A stretch of 64,000 bases of DNA from Pirellula sp. (GCA_013822725.1 PNKX01000006.1:125549-189548); one strand, 5' to 3'; shown: positions 1 to 6,899, numbered from the stretch's first letter. Notes: generated by a model from the sequence alone, not told the origin. A program made the numbers and translations.

Positions 1-274
1 AGCGCCGCGACGTTCCACGAACGGCGCGTCGAGCGAAGAAGGGGGCGCGGTTGATCTGGCGGAGTTCCTCGACGACCGCATCGCTTCTGGGTCGGAGAAC
101 GTCTACCAAGAGTCGCTCCAGTTCATGGAGCGATATCTGCTAACGCGAGTGCTTCGCGAAACCCAAGGGAATCAATCGAAGGCGGCTTTGCGGCTTGGCA
201 TCACGCGGGGAAGTCTCCGCAATAAGATGCGCGAACTCGGGATCCAAGTTGGCCAAGTGGTTGAGGGCGATTGA
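1..274 (+). CDS. C-terminus of an NtrC-type sigma-54-dependent response regulator (partial)
   Basis: The frame is open from the window edge and ends at TGA 272-274, so only about the last 90 residues are visible. They hold a linker, the conserved stretch YLLTRVLRETQGNQSKAAL, and a Fis-type helix-turn-helix ending in GITRGSLRNKMRELGI. This is the DNA-binding tail of bacterial enhancer-binding proteins, which bind upstream activating sites and use an AAA+ ATPase to open sigma-54 holoenzyme complexes. The AAA+ and receiver domains would lie outside the window. Context supports the call: sigma-54-type promoters sit upstream of the two minus-strand stress operons next to it. That this protein drives them is inference. 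Fis-type tails also occur in a few other regulators, but the combination is most typical of the NtrC family. Confidence 0.85.
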   Translation, partial: APRRSTNGASSEEGGAVDLAEFLDDRIASGSENVYQESLQFMERYLLTRVLRETQGNQSKAALRLGITRGSLRNKMRELGIQVGQVVEGD

Positions 275-293
275 TCGTCTCCATCGGCCGACG

Positions 294-500
294 TCACCAA
301 GGTTTCAACTTCCAGCCGAGGACGAAACCGATGCCGAACGCCCACATCGCCACAACCTCGGGCCGCTCGCGGGCATAGTCGCGGAAGAACGTGACCGCGG
401 CGTCGCAGGCGTCGGCGCCTTGCAGAGCAGCGGGGTTTAGGCCTTGGTGAGAGCGCCAGTTAGTTTGCTCGGCGTACTCTTGATATCCGGTAGGTTGCAT
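294..500 (-). CDS. Small membrane protein, last gene of the CsbD/DUF883 operon
   Basis: A 68-residue protein with a polar N-terminal half and one C-terminal hydrophobic segment (about residues 48-64, WAFGIGFVLGWKL) ending in a short basic tail. The layout resembles the ElaB/YqjD/DUF883 group of tail-anchored stress proteins, where a soluble helix precedes a glycine-rich membrane anchor. I do not recognise a specific family. An AGGAG Shine-Dalgarno sits 8 nt before the ATG. It follows the YqjE-like gene by about 50 nt on the same strand and probably belongs to the same transcript. It is likely an inner-membrane protein with its N-terminus in the cytoplasm; its function is unknown. Confidence 0.7.
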   Translation of the reverse strand: MQPTGYQEYAEQTNWRSHQGLNPAALQGADACDAAVTFFRDYARERPEVVAMWAFGIGFVLGWKLKPW

Positions 501-551
501 CGAAGAGATCTCCTATTCAACCGCAACGACTTGTTGATTGATGATCAATGA

Positions 552-1001
552 TCAGTCGACGTTCGCGGCGGGAGAACTTCGCAGCGTCTCCTTGAGCCAG
601 TGAACGTTCTTACGAAGCTCGGTGCTGAAGCGGTGAAGGATGCGGCGGTCGCGCTTCAATAGCCAGACGCCAGTACCGGCCGAAATTGCTGCAAACCCGA
701 GGCCGACGCCGGCGGCTGTCATCATCGCTCCCCACAGTGGGAGTTCAGTCTTCGCCGCGAGCAGATAGCCAAGGCTGACCAGTGCTACCGGCGCTGTGGC
801 CAGCAAAATGATCGCCGCCGCAACCAGCGCGGCCAACGGTCGGATGAAACTCTGCACCCATTCGCGGACGTCGAGTTGCAGGAGCTCCGCCTGCAGTTCC
901 ATCAGCGTGATGACGTCGCTGCTAAGTTGCCGCACGCTGCGACCCATCGAACGGGCCGGCGCAGACGCGTTATTCGCCGAAGTTCGATTGGCACTACTCA
1001 T
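552..1001 (-). CDS. Phage-holin-fold family (DUF1469/YqjE-like) membrane protein
   Basis: 149 residues. An N-terminal amphipathic region with SDVITLMELQAELLQLDVRE is followed by two hydrophobic segments (about residues 57-80 and 90-115), separated by a short loop, and then a basic C-terminal helix. This is the pattern of the Actinobacteriophage holin superfamily III (DUF1469), whose E. coli member YqjE sits beside the DUF883 protein YqjD. Here too the preceding gene is DUF883-like. An upstream in-frame ATG at 1013 exists, but the ATG at 1001 gives a 4-nt ATGA overlap with the upstream stop and has GGTGAAG in front, so it is preferred. The role of the family in envelope stress is not established. 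Confidence 0.8.
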   Translation of the reverse strand: MSSANRTSANNASAPARSMGRSVRQLSSDVITLMELQAELLQLDVREWVQSFIRPLAALVAAAIILLATAPVALVSLGYLLAAKTELPLWGAMMTAAGVGLGFAAISAGTGVWLLKRDRRILHRFSTELRKNVHWLKETLRSSPAANVD

Positions 1002-1210
1002 CGCTTCACCCATTTGCCAATGAGTAGGCCAACGGCGAAGGCGGCGCCAATGGCGATAGCCGGATGCGACGCCAAGGAGCGCGTTGCGCGTTGGGCTACG
1101 CCGTCGCCGCGATCAAAGTTCTCGACCGCCTCATCGACGGCAGCCGTTACCGATCGAACGTCGGCTGCGGTCTGTTCGATCTTGAAGTGATTGTGGAGTC
1201 GGTTGTGCAT
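998..1210 (-). CDS. DUF883/YqjD-ElaB-like tail-anchored protein
   Basis: A 70-residue protein: a helical, charged N-terminal part with SVTAAVDEAVENF, then SLASHPAIAIGAAFAVGLLIGKWVKR, the glycine-rich membrane anchor with basic end typical of DUF883 proteins. Family members such as E. coli YqjD and ElaB are inner-membrane proteins that bind ribosomes in stationary phase. It is shorter than the usual 90-105 residues, so the N-terminal helix is abbreviated. AGGTGA precedes the ATG. It starts 4 nt after the upstream gene and overlaps the downstream YqjE-like gene by 4 nt, so translation of the three is probably coupled. The yqjD-yqjE gene order is the same as in enterobacteria. Confidence 0.75.
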   Translation of the reverse strand: MHNRLHNHFKIEQTAADVRSVTAAVDEAVENFDRGDGVAQRATRSLASHPAIAIGAAFAVGLLIGKWVKR

Positions 1211-1214
1211 GGCG

Positions 1215-1691
1215 TCACCTCGGGATGTTGAACTCCTCGAAGGTTTGTTCTACGCCCTCTTCGGTAGGTTCGGTTGCTGACGCCGCCTTGGCGCCACCGA
1301 ACAGCGAAGTCCAATCGCCGCCCGACGCCATCCGAGTCTGCGCGAAGTTGAGCGCGGTCCGAATGAGAAACGGCGTGGCGATCCCGGCGACGGTTTTCAG
1401 GAGGCCGCTCGGCGGCCCTTCAACGGTCACGCCGCGAACATGATGCTTTTTGAGGAGCTCGATAAGCTCCTTCGCATCGTCGCCTCCTGGAACCTGCGGC
1501 GCTTTCTTACGCGGAATCAGCATAAAGCCCAATCCCGCTGCGGCTCCCGCTAGTAGGTAGGGGTGATTCTTGACGTAGTAACGCCAATCGGACAACGTCT
1601 TCGCCGATTGGACGATCGTCTCCACCTCTTCGCCGGCAGTGCGGCGAACGGCTTCCATACGTCGGCAGATATCGTCGGCTGAACTATCCAT
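1215..1691 (-). CDS. Hypothetical single-pass membrane protein of the stress operon
   Basis: 158 residues. The N-terminal helix resembles DUF3618/DUF883-type proteins (DDICRRMEAVRRTAGEEVE), then comes a YVKNHPYLLAGAAAGLGFMLIP segment (about residues 38-60) that probably spans the membrane. A soluble stretch with KELIELLKKHHVRGVTVEGPP follows, then a second weakly hydrophobic part and an acidic C-terminus. The phrase NHP-YLLAGAAAGLGF is the type of anchor seen in DUF883 proteins. No enzymatic motif is visible. No clear Shine-Dalgarno precedes the ATG. The next gene starts 4 nt after the stop, indicating one operon. Function unknown; likely a structural inner-membrane protein made with its neighbours. 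Confidence 0.7.
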   Translation of the reverse strand: MDSSADDICRRMEAVRRTAGEEVETIVQSAKTLSDWRYYVKNHPYLLAGAAAGLGFMLIPRKKAPQVPGGDDAKELIELLKKHHVRGVTVEGPPSGLLKTVAGIATPFLIRTALNFAQTRMASGGDWTSLFGGAKAASATEPTEEGVEQTFEEFNIPR

Positions 1692-1788
1692 GATTGACTG
1701 AAGTGCGTCTTGCAGGTGTAGGACGACGACCGCCGCGATCGCGCGGCCTCAGAGCGTGTCCGAGACCGCGCGCCAACTTAACCGCTGG

Positions 1789-1962
1789 TTAAACCGGCGG
1801 CCGTCCACGTAGGGCGCTCACCACGGCGCTGATCAAGAATAGCACAATAAACACGAAGAATAGGATTTGCGCAAAACCGACGAAACTGCCGGCAAGACCG
1901 CCAAATCCGAGCAAAGCGGCCACCAGGGCCAGGATCAACATGGTTACGGCAAGGGATAACAT
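1789..1962 (-). CDS. DUF1328 (YtjA-like) small membrane protein
   Basis: A 57-residue protein that is almost entirely two transmembrane helices: MLSLAVTMLILALVAALLGF, then a GGLAGSFVGFAQ turn, then a second helix LFFVFIVLFLISAVVSALRG. The AALLGFGG...AQILFF pattern is diagnostic of DUF1328 (E. coli YtjA), a family of about 50-60 residues, so the length is normal. AGGAG lies 7 nt before the ATG. It sits between the CsbD gene and the membrane-protein genes on the same strand. DUF1328 members are commonly found with CsbD and other general-stress genes; the molecular role is unknown. Confidence 0.88.
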   Translation of the reverse strand: MLSLAVTMLILALVAALLGFGGLAGSFVGFAQILFFVFIVLFLISAVVSALRGRPPV

Positions 1963-2005
1963 CACTCTACTCCTTCTATCAAATTCAGGGCCACAGGTTA
2001 TTTAA

Positions 2006-2031
2006 CAGCAGACCGGCTAACCGATCTGCTG
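2006..2031 (-). terminator. Weak hairpin between the CsbD and DUF1328 genes
   Basis: CAGCAGA and TCTGCTG form a stem with an inner CGG/CCG pairing around CTAA. On the minus strand it is followed by TTAAATAA rather than a clean T-run, so it is probably a partial terminator or an RNA-processing site that lets the CsbD gene be expressed above the rest of the operon. Confidence 0.35.
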
Positions 2032-2046
2032 GACCGCGGTCGCGCG

Positions 2047-2469
2047 TTAGCGCGACCGCATGACCAATCCAAGCACCACGCCAGTGATCAGCCCGGCGCC
2101 GAAACCAACAGCAAGCGATTCGATCGGACGCTGCTGCACCATTCGCTCCGTCTGCACATAGCCGCCGCGGACGGCGTCGCTTGCGCGGCCACGCACATCA
2201 CCGAGCGATTCGGCAGCGCTGCCGGCATAGCCGCGGACTGCTTCGGCGACCTTGCTGACGCCTGAAGCGCCATTTGCGGTTACTTCGCTGAGATACCGCT
2301 CCACTTGATCGCGGGCTTCGCCGGTCTTCTTCTGGATCATGCCGACCAACTGGTCGACGCTGCCGCGAGCCTTTTGCAGATCGTCGTTGGTGAGTTCACC
2401 CCACCGCTCGTGAAGCTTCCCTTTGATTTCGTTCCAGTTGCCTTCCAGCGTTTGTTGATTCAATTTCAT
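2047..2469 (-). CDS. CsbD-family stress protein fused to a DUF883-like membrane anchor
   Basis: 140 residues with two parts. Residues 1-60 are a CsbD domain (LEGNWNEIKGKLHERWGELT, then LVGMIQKKTGEARDQVE), a general-stress family of about 60 residues in most bacteria. Residues 65-140 form a helix and end in QQRPIESLAVGFGAGLITG and VVLGLVMRSR, the glycine-rich anchor of DUF883 proteins. The fusion would tether CsbD to the inner membrane. A longer frame reaches 2553, but the ATG at 2469 starts exactly at the CsbD consensus and has GGATG upstream. A near-perfect sigma-54 promoter lies 85-100 bp upstream on the same strand. It appears to be the first gene of the operon running to 294. Confidence 0.9.
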   Translation of the reverse strand: MKLNQQTLEGNWNEIKGKLHERWGELTNDDLQKARGSVDQLVGMIQKKTGEARDQVERYLSEVTANGASGVSKVAEAVRGYAGSAAESLGDVRGRASDAVRGGYVQTERMVQQRPIESLAVGFGAGLITGVVLGLVMRSR

Positions 2470-2553
2470 CACAGCATCCTTTGTGCGTGGTGTCGTATTT
2501 CGTATCCCCGTAGGCCTGAGCGGGAATGCTCTGAGGCCATGGTGAAGATACAT

Positions 2554-2569
2554 TGCAAGGTCTGTGCCA
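2554..2569 (-). promoter_or_regulatory. Sigma-54 (-24/-12) promoter of the CsbD operon
   Basis: Read on the minus strand: TGGCAC-AGACC-TTGCA. Against TGGCACG-N4-TTGCW the only mismatch is A for G at the seventh position, and the invariant GG and GC are exactly 10 nt apart. The predicted start near 2543 gives a leader of about 75 nt before the CsbD ATG at 2469. The upstream side (2570-2882) lies between this and a plus-strand candidate and contains CAATCG-N6-CGATTG at 2712-2729, a possible activator site. Confidence 0.75.
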
Positions 2570-2882
2570 GAACCTGGCCTGAGGGGTGCAATACCCTGCT
2601 AACCCTCTTAAAGCATCTAGGGAGTTCCTTGCGCTGAGGATAGTCCTGGCACGAGGAAGAAACAGCGAACTCGAACAACGGTGCGGCCACGGCAACTGGG
2701 CAGGAGGCTACCAATCGGAGCGGCGATTGATCTGTTGACGACCATTCACTCGCCACGGCTTCCGAGGCTTTCGCGAAGCCCCTTGGGCCAACGTCGGATC
2801 CAGAGGGGAAAAACCGCGGTGATTGGCCGCACTCGCCATCCGCAGGCTGCTGGCCAGGCTGGAGACGTCGGAGGGAGAAGAA

Positions 2883-2898
2883 TGGCACGGAGAATGCA
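2883..2898 (+). promoter_or_regulatory. Candidate sigma-54 promoter facing the BON gene
   Basis: TGGCACG-GAGA-ATGCA: complete -24 box and the -12 GC at the right distance (GG-N10-GC), with ATGC replacing TTGC. It points toward the structured region 2991-3084 and the BON gene and would start RNA near 2909. Confidence 0.5.
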
Positions 2899-2908
2899 GC
2901 GGTTTTCA

Positions 2909-3084
2909 TCACCAAGCCAGCGACGGCAGCGGCCTCGGCTGCTGCGTCTGATCGGCCATCAGCACCCCCGCGGGACAGAATCACGGAAGCGCCGACGGGC
3001 GAAAAACCATACCGGCTACAATGTCGTTGCTCTGGTGTCCGCAACGTCGTTAGGCAAGTAGGGTTGTCGCCCGTCGGCTTTTTT
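2909..3084 (+). ncRNA. Candidate small RNA ending in a long terminator-like stem
   Basis: Perfect 12-nt arms at 2991-3002 (GCCGACGGGCGA) and 3067-3078 (TCGCCCGTCGGC) are followed directly by T6 at 3079-3084. The 64-nt interior is itself ordered: AACC 3005-3008 faces GGTT 3062-3065, and GTTGC 3026-3030 faces GCAAC 3041-3045 with a 10-nt loop. A near-consensus sigma-54 promoter lies about 95 nt upstream of the structure, so the 5' end near 2909 is inferred from it. It could be a free sRNA of about 175 nt or a leader attenuator for the BON/permease genes. It matches no RNA family that I recognise. Confidence 0.4.
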
Positions 3085-3127
3085 CAGGCGCATTTTCTGT
3101 CGCACCGCCACCGATAAAGTTGCCGCA

Positions 3128-3478
3128 ATGCCAGATGCTCTTCTCACGACGAATTCGCACCGTCGTCTCAACGTAAGTTCGCACGCCAATTCCGAACGAG
3201 GTGACTTGCAGCAAGTCCAGTCAGGTCGCCGACGAACCGATGGCCAGCCTTCTGGGCTGGACCGTTGCCTCGACGAACTCCGCGGGCGCGTCGTCCAGGC
3301 GCTGGCGTCGCTCGGCTACCCGTCGCTGGTTGCCGTCGACTGCGAAGTCGCTGCGGACCGCATAGTTCTCTCCGGCGCCTTGCCGAGCTATCATCTCAAG
3401 CAGATGGCTCAGGTGGCCGCTCTCCGCGTCGCTGGCCCGGGTAAGGTCGACAATCGCGTCGTCGTCACATCGCTCTAA
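3128..3478 (+). CDS. BON-domain protein
   Basis: 116 residues. The first 50 or so are polar and probably disordered. The rest (about 47-116, VVQALASLGYPSL..VDCEVAADRIVLSGALPSYHLKQMAQ..VDNRVVVTSL) has the alpha-beta pattern of a BON domain: a short helix, a strand with the invariant glycine of VLSG, a second helix, and the closing V-D-N-x-V-V strand. BON domains bind phospholipid surfaces and occur in osmotic-stress proteins such as OsmY. No signal peptide is seen, so the protein may be cytoplasmic. No strong Shine-Dalgarno is visible and the start is uncertain. It lies 32 nt before the permease gene and is probably cotranscribed with it. Confidence 0.75.
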   Translation: MPDALLTTNSHRRLNVSSHANSERGDLQQVQSGRRRTDGQPSGLDRCLDELRGRVVQALASLGYPSLVAVDCEVAADRIVLSGALPSYHLKQMAQVAALRVAGPGKVDNRVVVTSL

Positions 3479-3510
3479 GGGAACGTCGGCGTCGCTCGCC
3501 GACGCCATGC

Positions 3511-5427
3511 ATGGCTCGAACTCGCTCGTCTGGTTCCGGATCCCCGCTGCTGACGTTGGCGTCGATCGTCGTCGCGATCGCTGCGCTCCATCTCGCGAAA
3601 GAGATCCTGGTGCCGTTGGCGCTCGCGATCTTCTTGAGCTTCTTGCTCACGCCATTGGCCGACCGGTTGGAAGGCTGGGGGTTGGGACGCATTCCATCGG
3701 TGATCTCGGTTGTCGCCGTCACGTTTGTGATCTTGGGGTTCCTCGGTTGGATCGTCACGAGCCAACTCGTCGACTTGAGCGTTCAACTGCCGGATTGGAA
3801 AGACGAGATCGTCGAAAAGATCCAAGAGCTGAAGCCCGACTCCGAGGTGTTGGATAAGGTGACGCAGACTATTGATGAAGTCTCCAAGAAGGTCAGCGAG
3901 GAGAAGCCAGCAAAGCCCGAAGAGCCAGATGCCGCAGGGTCCAAGGCCAATGAATCGGCGGATGGTTCGGCTGGCGAGCCGTCCGAAGAGACAGGCTTAC
4001 TCGATCGACTCACCCGTCAGATCAAAGCGCCAGCGAAGCAGGAGCCGATGGACGTTCGCGTCGTCGGCTTGCCGCCGTCGCCTTTGGAGCAGATTCAGAA
4101 CTGGCTCGGCCCCATCGTCGCCCCCCTCTCAGCAGCCGGCATCGCCGTCGTGCTCGTTATCTTTATCCTCCTCAAGCGCGAAGACCAGCGGAATCGCCTC
4201 CTGCAGTTGTTCGGCGCCTCGAACCTCCATGCTTCCACGGAAGCGTTGACCGACGTTACCGAGCGGGTGAGCAAGTATCTGCGGATGCAATTTCTCATCA
4301 ACGCCGGCTACGGAATCTGCGTGGGAGTCGGGTTGGCCGCGATTGGCGTGCCAAGCGCGATCACCTGGGGGGTGCTGAGCTTCTCGCTCCGCTTCTTGCC
4401 GTACATCGGTCCCTGGCTCTCGGCGATCATGCCGCTGACCGTCTCCCTCGCGACGTCGACGGGATGGACGGAGCCGATGTTCGTGGCGGGGTTGTTCGTT
4501 GTGCTCGAATTGCTGGTGAACAATGTGGCGGAACCGATGCTCTACGGTCGTAGCACTGGCGTCTCGGGCGTGGGGGTGATCATCGCGGCGATCTTTTGGA
4601 CGTGGATTTGGGGACCTATCGGGCTCGTGCTGGCCATGCCGCTGACGGTGTGCGTCGTGGTGATGGCGAAGTACATTCCCGGGATCCAATTCCTGTCCGT
4701 ATTGCTGGGCGATCAATCGGCCCTATCGGCGCCGGAGCGGATTTACCAACGGTTACTCGCCGGCGATTGCGATGAGGCGGCCGAACATGCCGGCGCGGCG
4801 GTCGCCGGGGGAACGCTCGCCGAGACGTTCGACGAAGGGGTCATTCCGGCGTTGATCATGGCCGAGAACGATCGCCACGGCGGTCGTTTGCACGACGAGC
4901 AAGCGGCGCTAGTGCATGAAACCGCGCGGGACCTGGTCGACGAGCTCGGCGAACTTTCCGCGGAACGGGAGGCCGCCGTCGCCGCGAAAGTGGTGGACGA
5001 GCAACCTCTTTCCGACCGTGCGCCGCTGAGAGTTCTCTGCATTCCGTTGCGGGACCAGGCGGACGACATTGGTTCCGCGATGCTGGGGAGGTTACTGGTT
5101 GGCGAGGGAGTTGTCGTTGAGCAGGGCGCCGTCTCGGCGCTCACCAGCGAACTGGTCGACTCGGTGGAGTCGCTGCACGTCGACCTGGTCATCTTGTCCA
5201 TCATTCCGCCGTTGCCGCCGCGAAGCAGCCGGCTGCTCTGCCGGCGTTTACACGATCGGTATCCGCAGCTGCCTGTCGTGATCGGCTATTGGGGAGGCGG
5301 TAAGGCCGAGGAGATTCGCCGGCGGTTGGCGGACGACCAGTCGGAGATCGTCACGACGCTTGGCGCCGCGGTGGAGCGGGTGCGGGCGATTGCGGCGCGG
5401 CCGACGTTGGCAGAGAAGGCGAGTTGA
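3511..5427 (+). CDS. AI-2E/PerM-family permease with a long C-terminal cytoplasmic domain
   Basis: 638 residues, against about 350-370 for the family. Residues 8-92 hold three transmembrane helices including ILVPLALAIFLSFLLTPLAD. A charged loop rich in Glu, Lys and Ala follows (about 125-170). The second membrane block spans about 195-400 and includes GVPSAITWGVLSFSLRFLPYIGPWLSAI, conserved in AI-2E_transport proteins. Beyond 400 comes a soluble region of about 230 residues whose last 130 (LRVLCIPLRDQADDIGSAML..VDLVILSIIPP..PVVIGYWGG) look like a Rossmann/B12-binding-type fold without the DxHxxG motif. Family substrates include AI-2, and some members act as sodium-proton antiporters, so the substrate cannot be assigned. 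It follows the BON gene closely. Confidence 0.85.
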   Translation: MARTRSSGSGSPLLTLASIVVAIAALHLAKEILVPLALAIFLSFLLTPLADRLEGWGLGRIPSVISVVAVTFVILGFLGWIVTSQLVDLSVQLPDWKDEIVEKIQELKPDSEVLDKVTQTIDEVSKKVSEEKPAKPEEPDAAGSKANESADGSAGEPSEETGLLDRLTRQIKAPAKQEPMDVRVVGLPPSPLEQIQNWLGPIVAPLSAAGIAVVLVIFILLKREDQRNRLLQLFGASNLHASTEALTDVTERVSKYLRMQFLINAGYGICVGVGLAAIGVPSAITWGVLSFSLRFLPYIGPWLSAIMPLTVSLATSTGWTEPMFVAGLFVVLELLVNNVAEPMLYGRSTGVSGVGVIIAAIFWTWIWGPIGLVLAMPLTVCVVVMAKYIPGIQFLSVLLGDQSALSAPERIYQRLLAGDCDEAAEHAGAAVAGGTLAETFDEGVIPALIMAENDRHGGRLHDEQAALVHETARDLVDELGELSAEREAAVAAKVVDEQPLSDRAPLRVLCIPLRDQADDIGSAMLGRLLVGEGVVVEQGAVSALTSELVDSVESLHVDLVILSIIPPLPPRSSRLLCRRLHDRYPQLPVVIGYWGGGKAEEIRRRLADDQSEIVTTLGAAVERVRAIAARPTLAEKAS

Positions 5428-5447
5428 AGTGCGAGTTTTTCTGAATG

Positions 5448-5549
5448 CAGCCCCTGGCTCCGCCAGGGGGTAGCGCAACGCTGGGCGATGTCTACCTATA
5501 TAGTGAGTTTATCGGTCTGGTGACCGACCCCCGGCGTAGCCGAGGGCTG
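5448..5549. repeat. Family A palindromic intergenic repeat, copy 1 (divergent)
   Basis: Starts CAGCCCCTGGCTCCGCCAG, continues GGGGGTAGCGC, and ends with ACCCCCGG and CGAGGGCTG. The left arm is itself a hairpin and the right arm is its degenerate inverted copy. This copy is 102 bp because the middle is expanded. The four other copies are 85-86 bp. Confidence 0.75.
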
Positions 5550-5577
5550 AAATCCAAAGCCCGGCGGCTGCGCAATG

Positions 5578-5613
5578 AAAAAGGGCGCCGGCAACCGTTG
5601 GTCGCCGACGCCC
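5578..5613 (-). terminator. Rho-independent terminator of the lipoprotein operon
   Basis: On the minus strand a 10-bp stem (GGGCGTCGGC / GCCGGCGCCC, one G-U pair) with an 11-nt loop is followed by T5. It lies 30 nt after the stop of the coiled-coil lipoprotein gene. Confidence 0.75.
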
Positions 5614-5644
5614 CTAACACTCGGACGTTATCAGGAATCAATCG

Positions 5645-6289
5645 TTATTGATTGGTCTGCAGCAACTGCTGCAGCGTGCTGACTTCCTGCTGCACCGTAC
5701 GCTGATGCTCTTGCCACTTCATCAGTTCTTCGCCCTTCAGATCGTCGATCGCATCCTTCACACGATCACGCTGTGACTTCAAGGCGTCGATTTGCTTCTG
5801 CAGCACCTCCGCATCCGCCCCTTCGGCGTTGTCGTGACGCTCTTCTAATTGAGCGATCCGCTCGTCGGCCAGGGCGATTTGCTGGTCAGCCTGCTTCGCA
5901 AACCCGTCCCGAGCCAGCGTTGCCTGATGCTCGATTTCCGTCTTCTTCAAATCGGCGGCCGCGGCGTCGACGTCCTTCTGTTCGTCGCGAACGTCGGCAT
6001 TGGCGTCAGCCTGCGCTTCCGCCACGTTTTGGTTGGCATCGGCGACCTCTTCGGCCGCGTCTCCTTCCAGTACTGGTTTCATCGCTTCGTGTCGCGCCTG
6101 GTCGGCGTCGTGCTTGGCGTCGGCCACCTCTTCGGCGCCGTCACGTTGCGCCTCGGCGACGTCTTGTTGTTCTTCGCGTAGGTCCTCGCGCGCTTCGGCG
6201 ACGTCGCTACGAGTCGTTGCTTCCTGGCACCCGGCAAATCCTAAAGCGAGGCCGGCTACCACTACATGAGGGGTAAATTTAAGTGACAT
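5645..6289 (-). CDS. Coiled-coil lipoprotein
   Basis: 214 residues. The N-terminus MSLKFTPHVVVAGLALGFAGC is a lipoprotein signal with the modified cysteine at residue 20. The rest is charged and helical: tandem segments rich in Ala, Asp, Glu and Gln (VAEAREDLREEQQDVAEAQ, then VADANQNVAEAQADANADV), then a longer helix with QIALADERIAQLEERHDNAEG and KSQRDRVKDAIDDLKGEE. This predicts a periplasmic coiled coil anchored in a membrane. No enzymatic motif is visible. Downstream of the CsbD and 47-residue genes, it is probably the last gene of that operon, and a terminator follows. It may space or stiffen the envelope like a Braun-type or osmotically induced lipoprotein; that is inference. Confidence 0.75.
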   Translation of the reverse strand: MSLKFTPHVVVAGLALGFAGCQEATTRSDVAEAREDLREEQQDVAEAQRDGAEEVADAKHDADQARHEAMKPVLEGDAAEEVADANQNVAEAQADANADVRDEQKDVDAAAADLKKTEIEHQATLARDGFAKQADQQIALADERIAQLEERHDNAEGADAEVLQKQIDALKSQRDRVKDAIDDLKGEELMKWQEHQRTVQQEVSTLQQLLQTNQ

Positions 6290-6358
6290 CTGTATGTTCC
6301 TATAACTGACGTAGGTTGTTGTTTAATCGCAAGCCACTGACGACATTACGCCATCGGC

Positions 6359-6559
6359 TTATTTGCAAGCGCTACAGAATTCCTCAACTTCAGCTTCGGC
6401 CTTCTCGCGTGCGTAGCCGTAGCGGCTTTGCACCTTGCCGACTAACTCGACGCGTTTTCCGTTAATCGTGTCGAAGTCGTCGTCAGTCAGCTTACCCCAC
6501 TGCTGCTGGACGCGGCCTTTGAGTTGCTTCCAGTTTCCTTCGATCTGATCCCAGTTCAT
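6359..6559 (-). CDS. CsbD-family general stress protein
   Basis: 66 residues, normal family length. MNWDQIEGNWKQLKGRVQQ, then QWGKLTDDDFDTINGKR and LVGKVQSRYGYAREKAE, cover the whole CsbD domain including the conserved EGNWKQ.KG..QQ.WGKLTDDD core. An unusual feature is the cysteine-containing tail EEFCSACK, with CxxC spacing that could be oxidised or bind metal. The E. coli member is YjbJ and B. subtilis CsbD is a sigma-B target; the molecular function remains unknown. It is the second CsbD gene within 4 kb. It lies between the 47-residue membrane gene and the lipoprotein gene and is probably served by the sigma-54 promoter at 6900-6915. Confidence 0.92.
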   Translation of the reverse strand: MNWDQIEGNWKQLKGRVQQQWGKLTDDDFDTINGKRVELVGKVQSRYGYAREKAEAEVEEFCSACK

Positions 6560-6581
6560 GACAATTCCTCCCGCTAGTGAA

Positions 6582-6595
6582 TGCTCGCGAGCATT
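6582..6595. repeat. 14-bp perfect palindrome upstream of the CsbD gene
   Basis: ATGCTCGCGAGCAT reads the same on both strands. It lies 23 nt upstream of the CsbD ATG, between it and the 47-residue gene. It could be a regulator site or a short RNA hairpin. Confidence 0.5.
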
Positions 6596-6641
6596 TCATC
6601 TCGCACGATGGTTCATGACCCGCTAATTGGCGACGTACGCG

Positions 6642-6785
6642 TTAAAAGTCGCAGCCGCGAAAGAACAACGCGAGAATAATAATGGGGAGCGGTAAGCCTA
6701 GCAGCCACGCGAAAATGCCGTATTTAATCTTGCCGGCACGATGCAAAGGGCTACCCGCTCCTCGCGGTGACGTAAGACGTTGCAT
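6642..6785 (-). CDS. 47-residue single-pass membrane protein
   Basis: The ATG at 6785 has a strong AGGAGA 6-10 nt upstream, which decides the start against a longer frame reaching 6845. The product is 47 residues: a basic N-terminus (SPLHRAGKIKYG), one hydrophobic segment, IFAWLLGLPLPIIILALFF, and the end RGCDF. Positive residues before the helix predict a cytoplasmic N-terminus. I do not recognise the family. The proline-rich centre of the helix is unusual and recalls small membrane stress peptides. It is the promoter-proximal gene of the 47-residue/CsbD/lipoprotein set. Confidence 0.7.
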   Translation of the reverse strand: MQRLTSPRGAGSPLHRAGKIKYGIFAWLLGLPLPIIILALFFRGCDF

Positions 6786-6899
6786 GTTTTCTCTCCTGCT
6801 TGATATGGCGCCGTTGGCATCGTTCCGATTCACTCGAAAGGCCAACAGCTAAGCTTAAAAGTGTTCGGCTGTGATCGCCGCTTGATTGGGTAGGTAATA

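Noticed and set aside
2646-2662. Third TGGCACG occurrence between the divergent promoters
   Set aside because: The -12 position reads AGAAA, without GC at the correct spacing.
2469-3127. Several overlapping open frames upstream of the CsbD gene
   Set aside because: They conflict with two sigma-54 elements and the structured RNA region and show no protein features.
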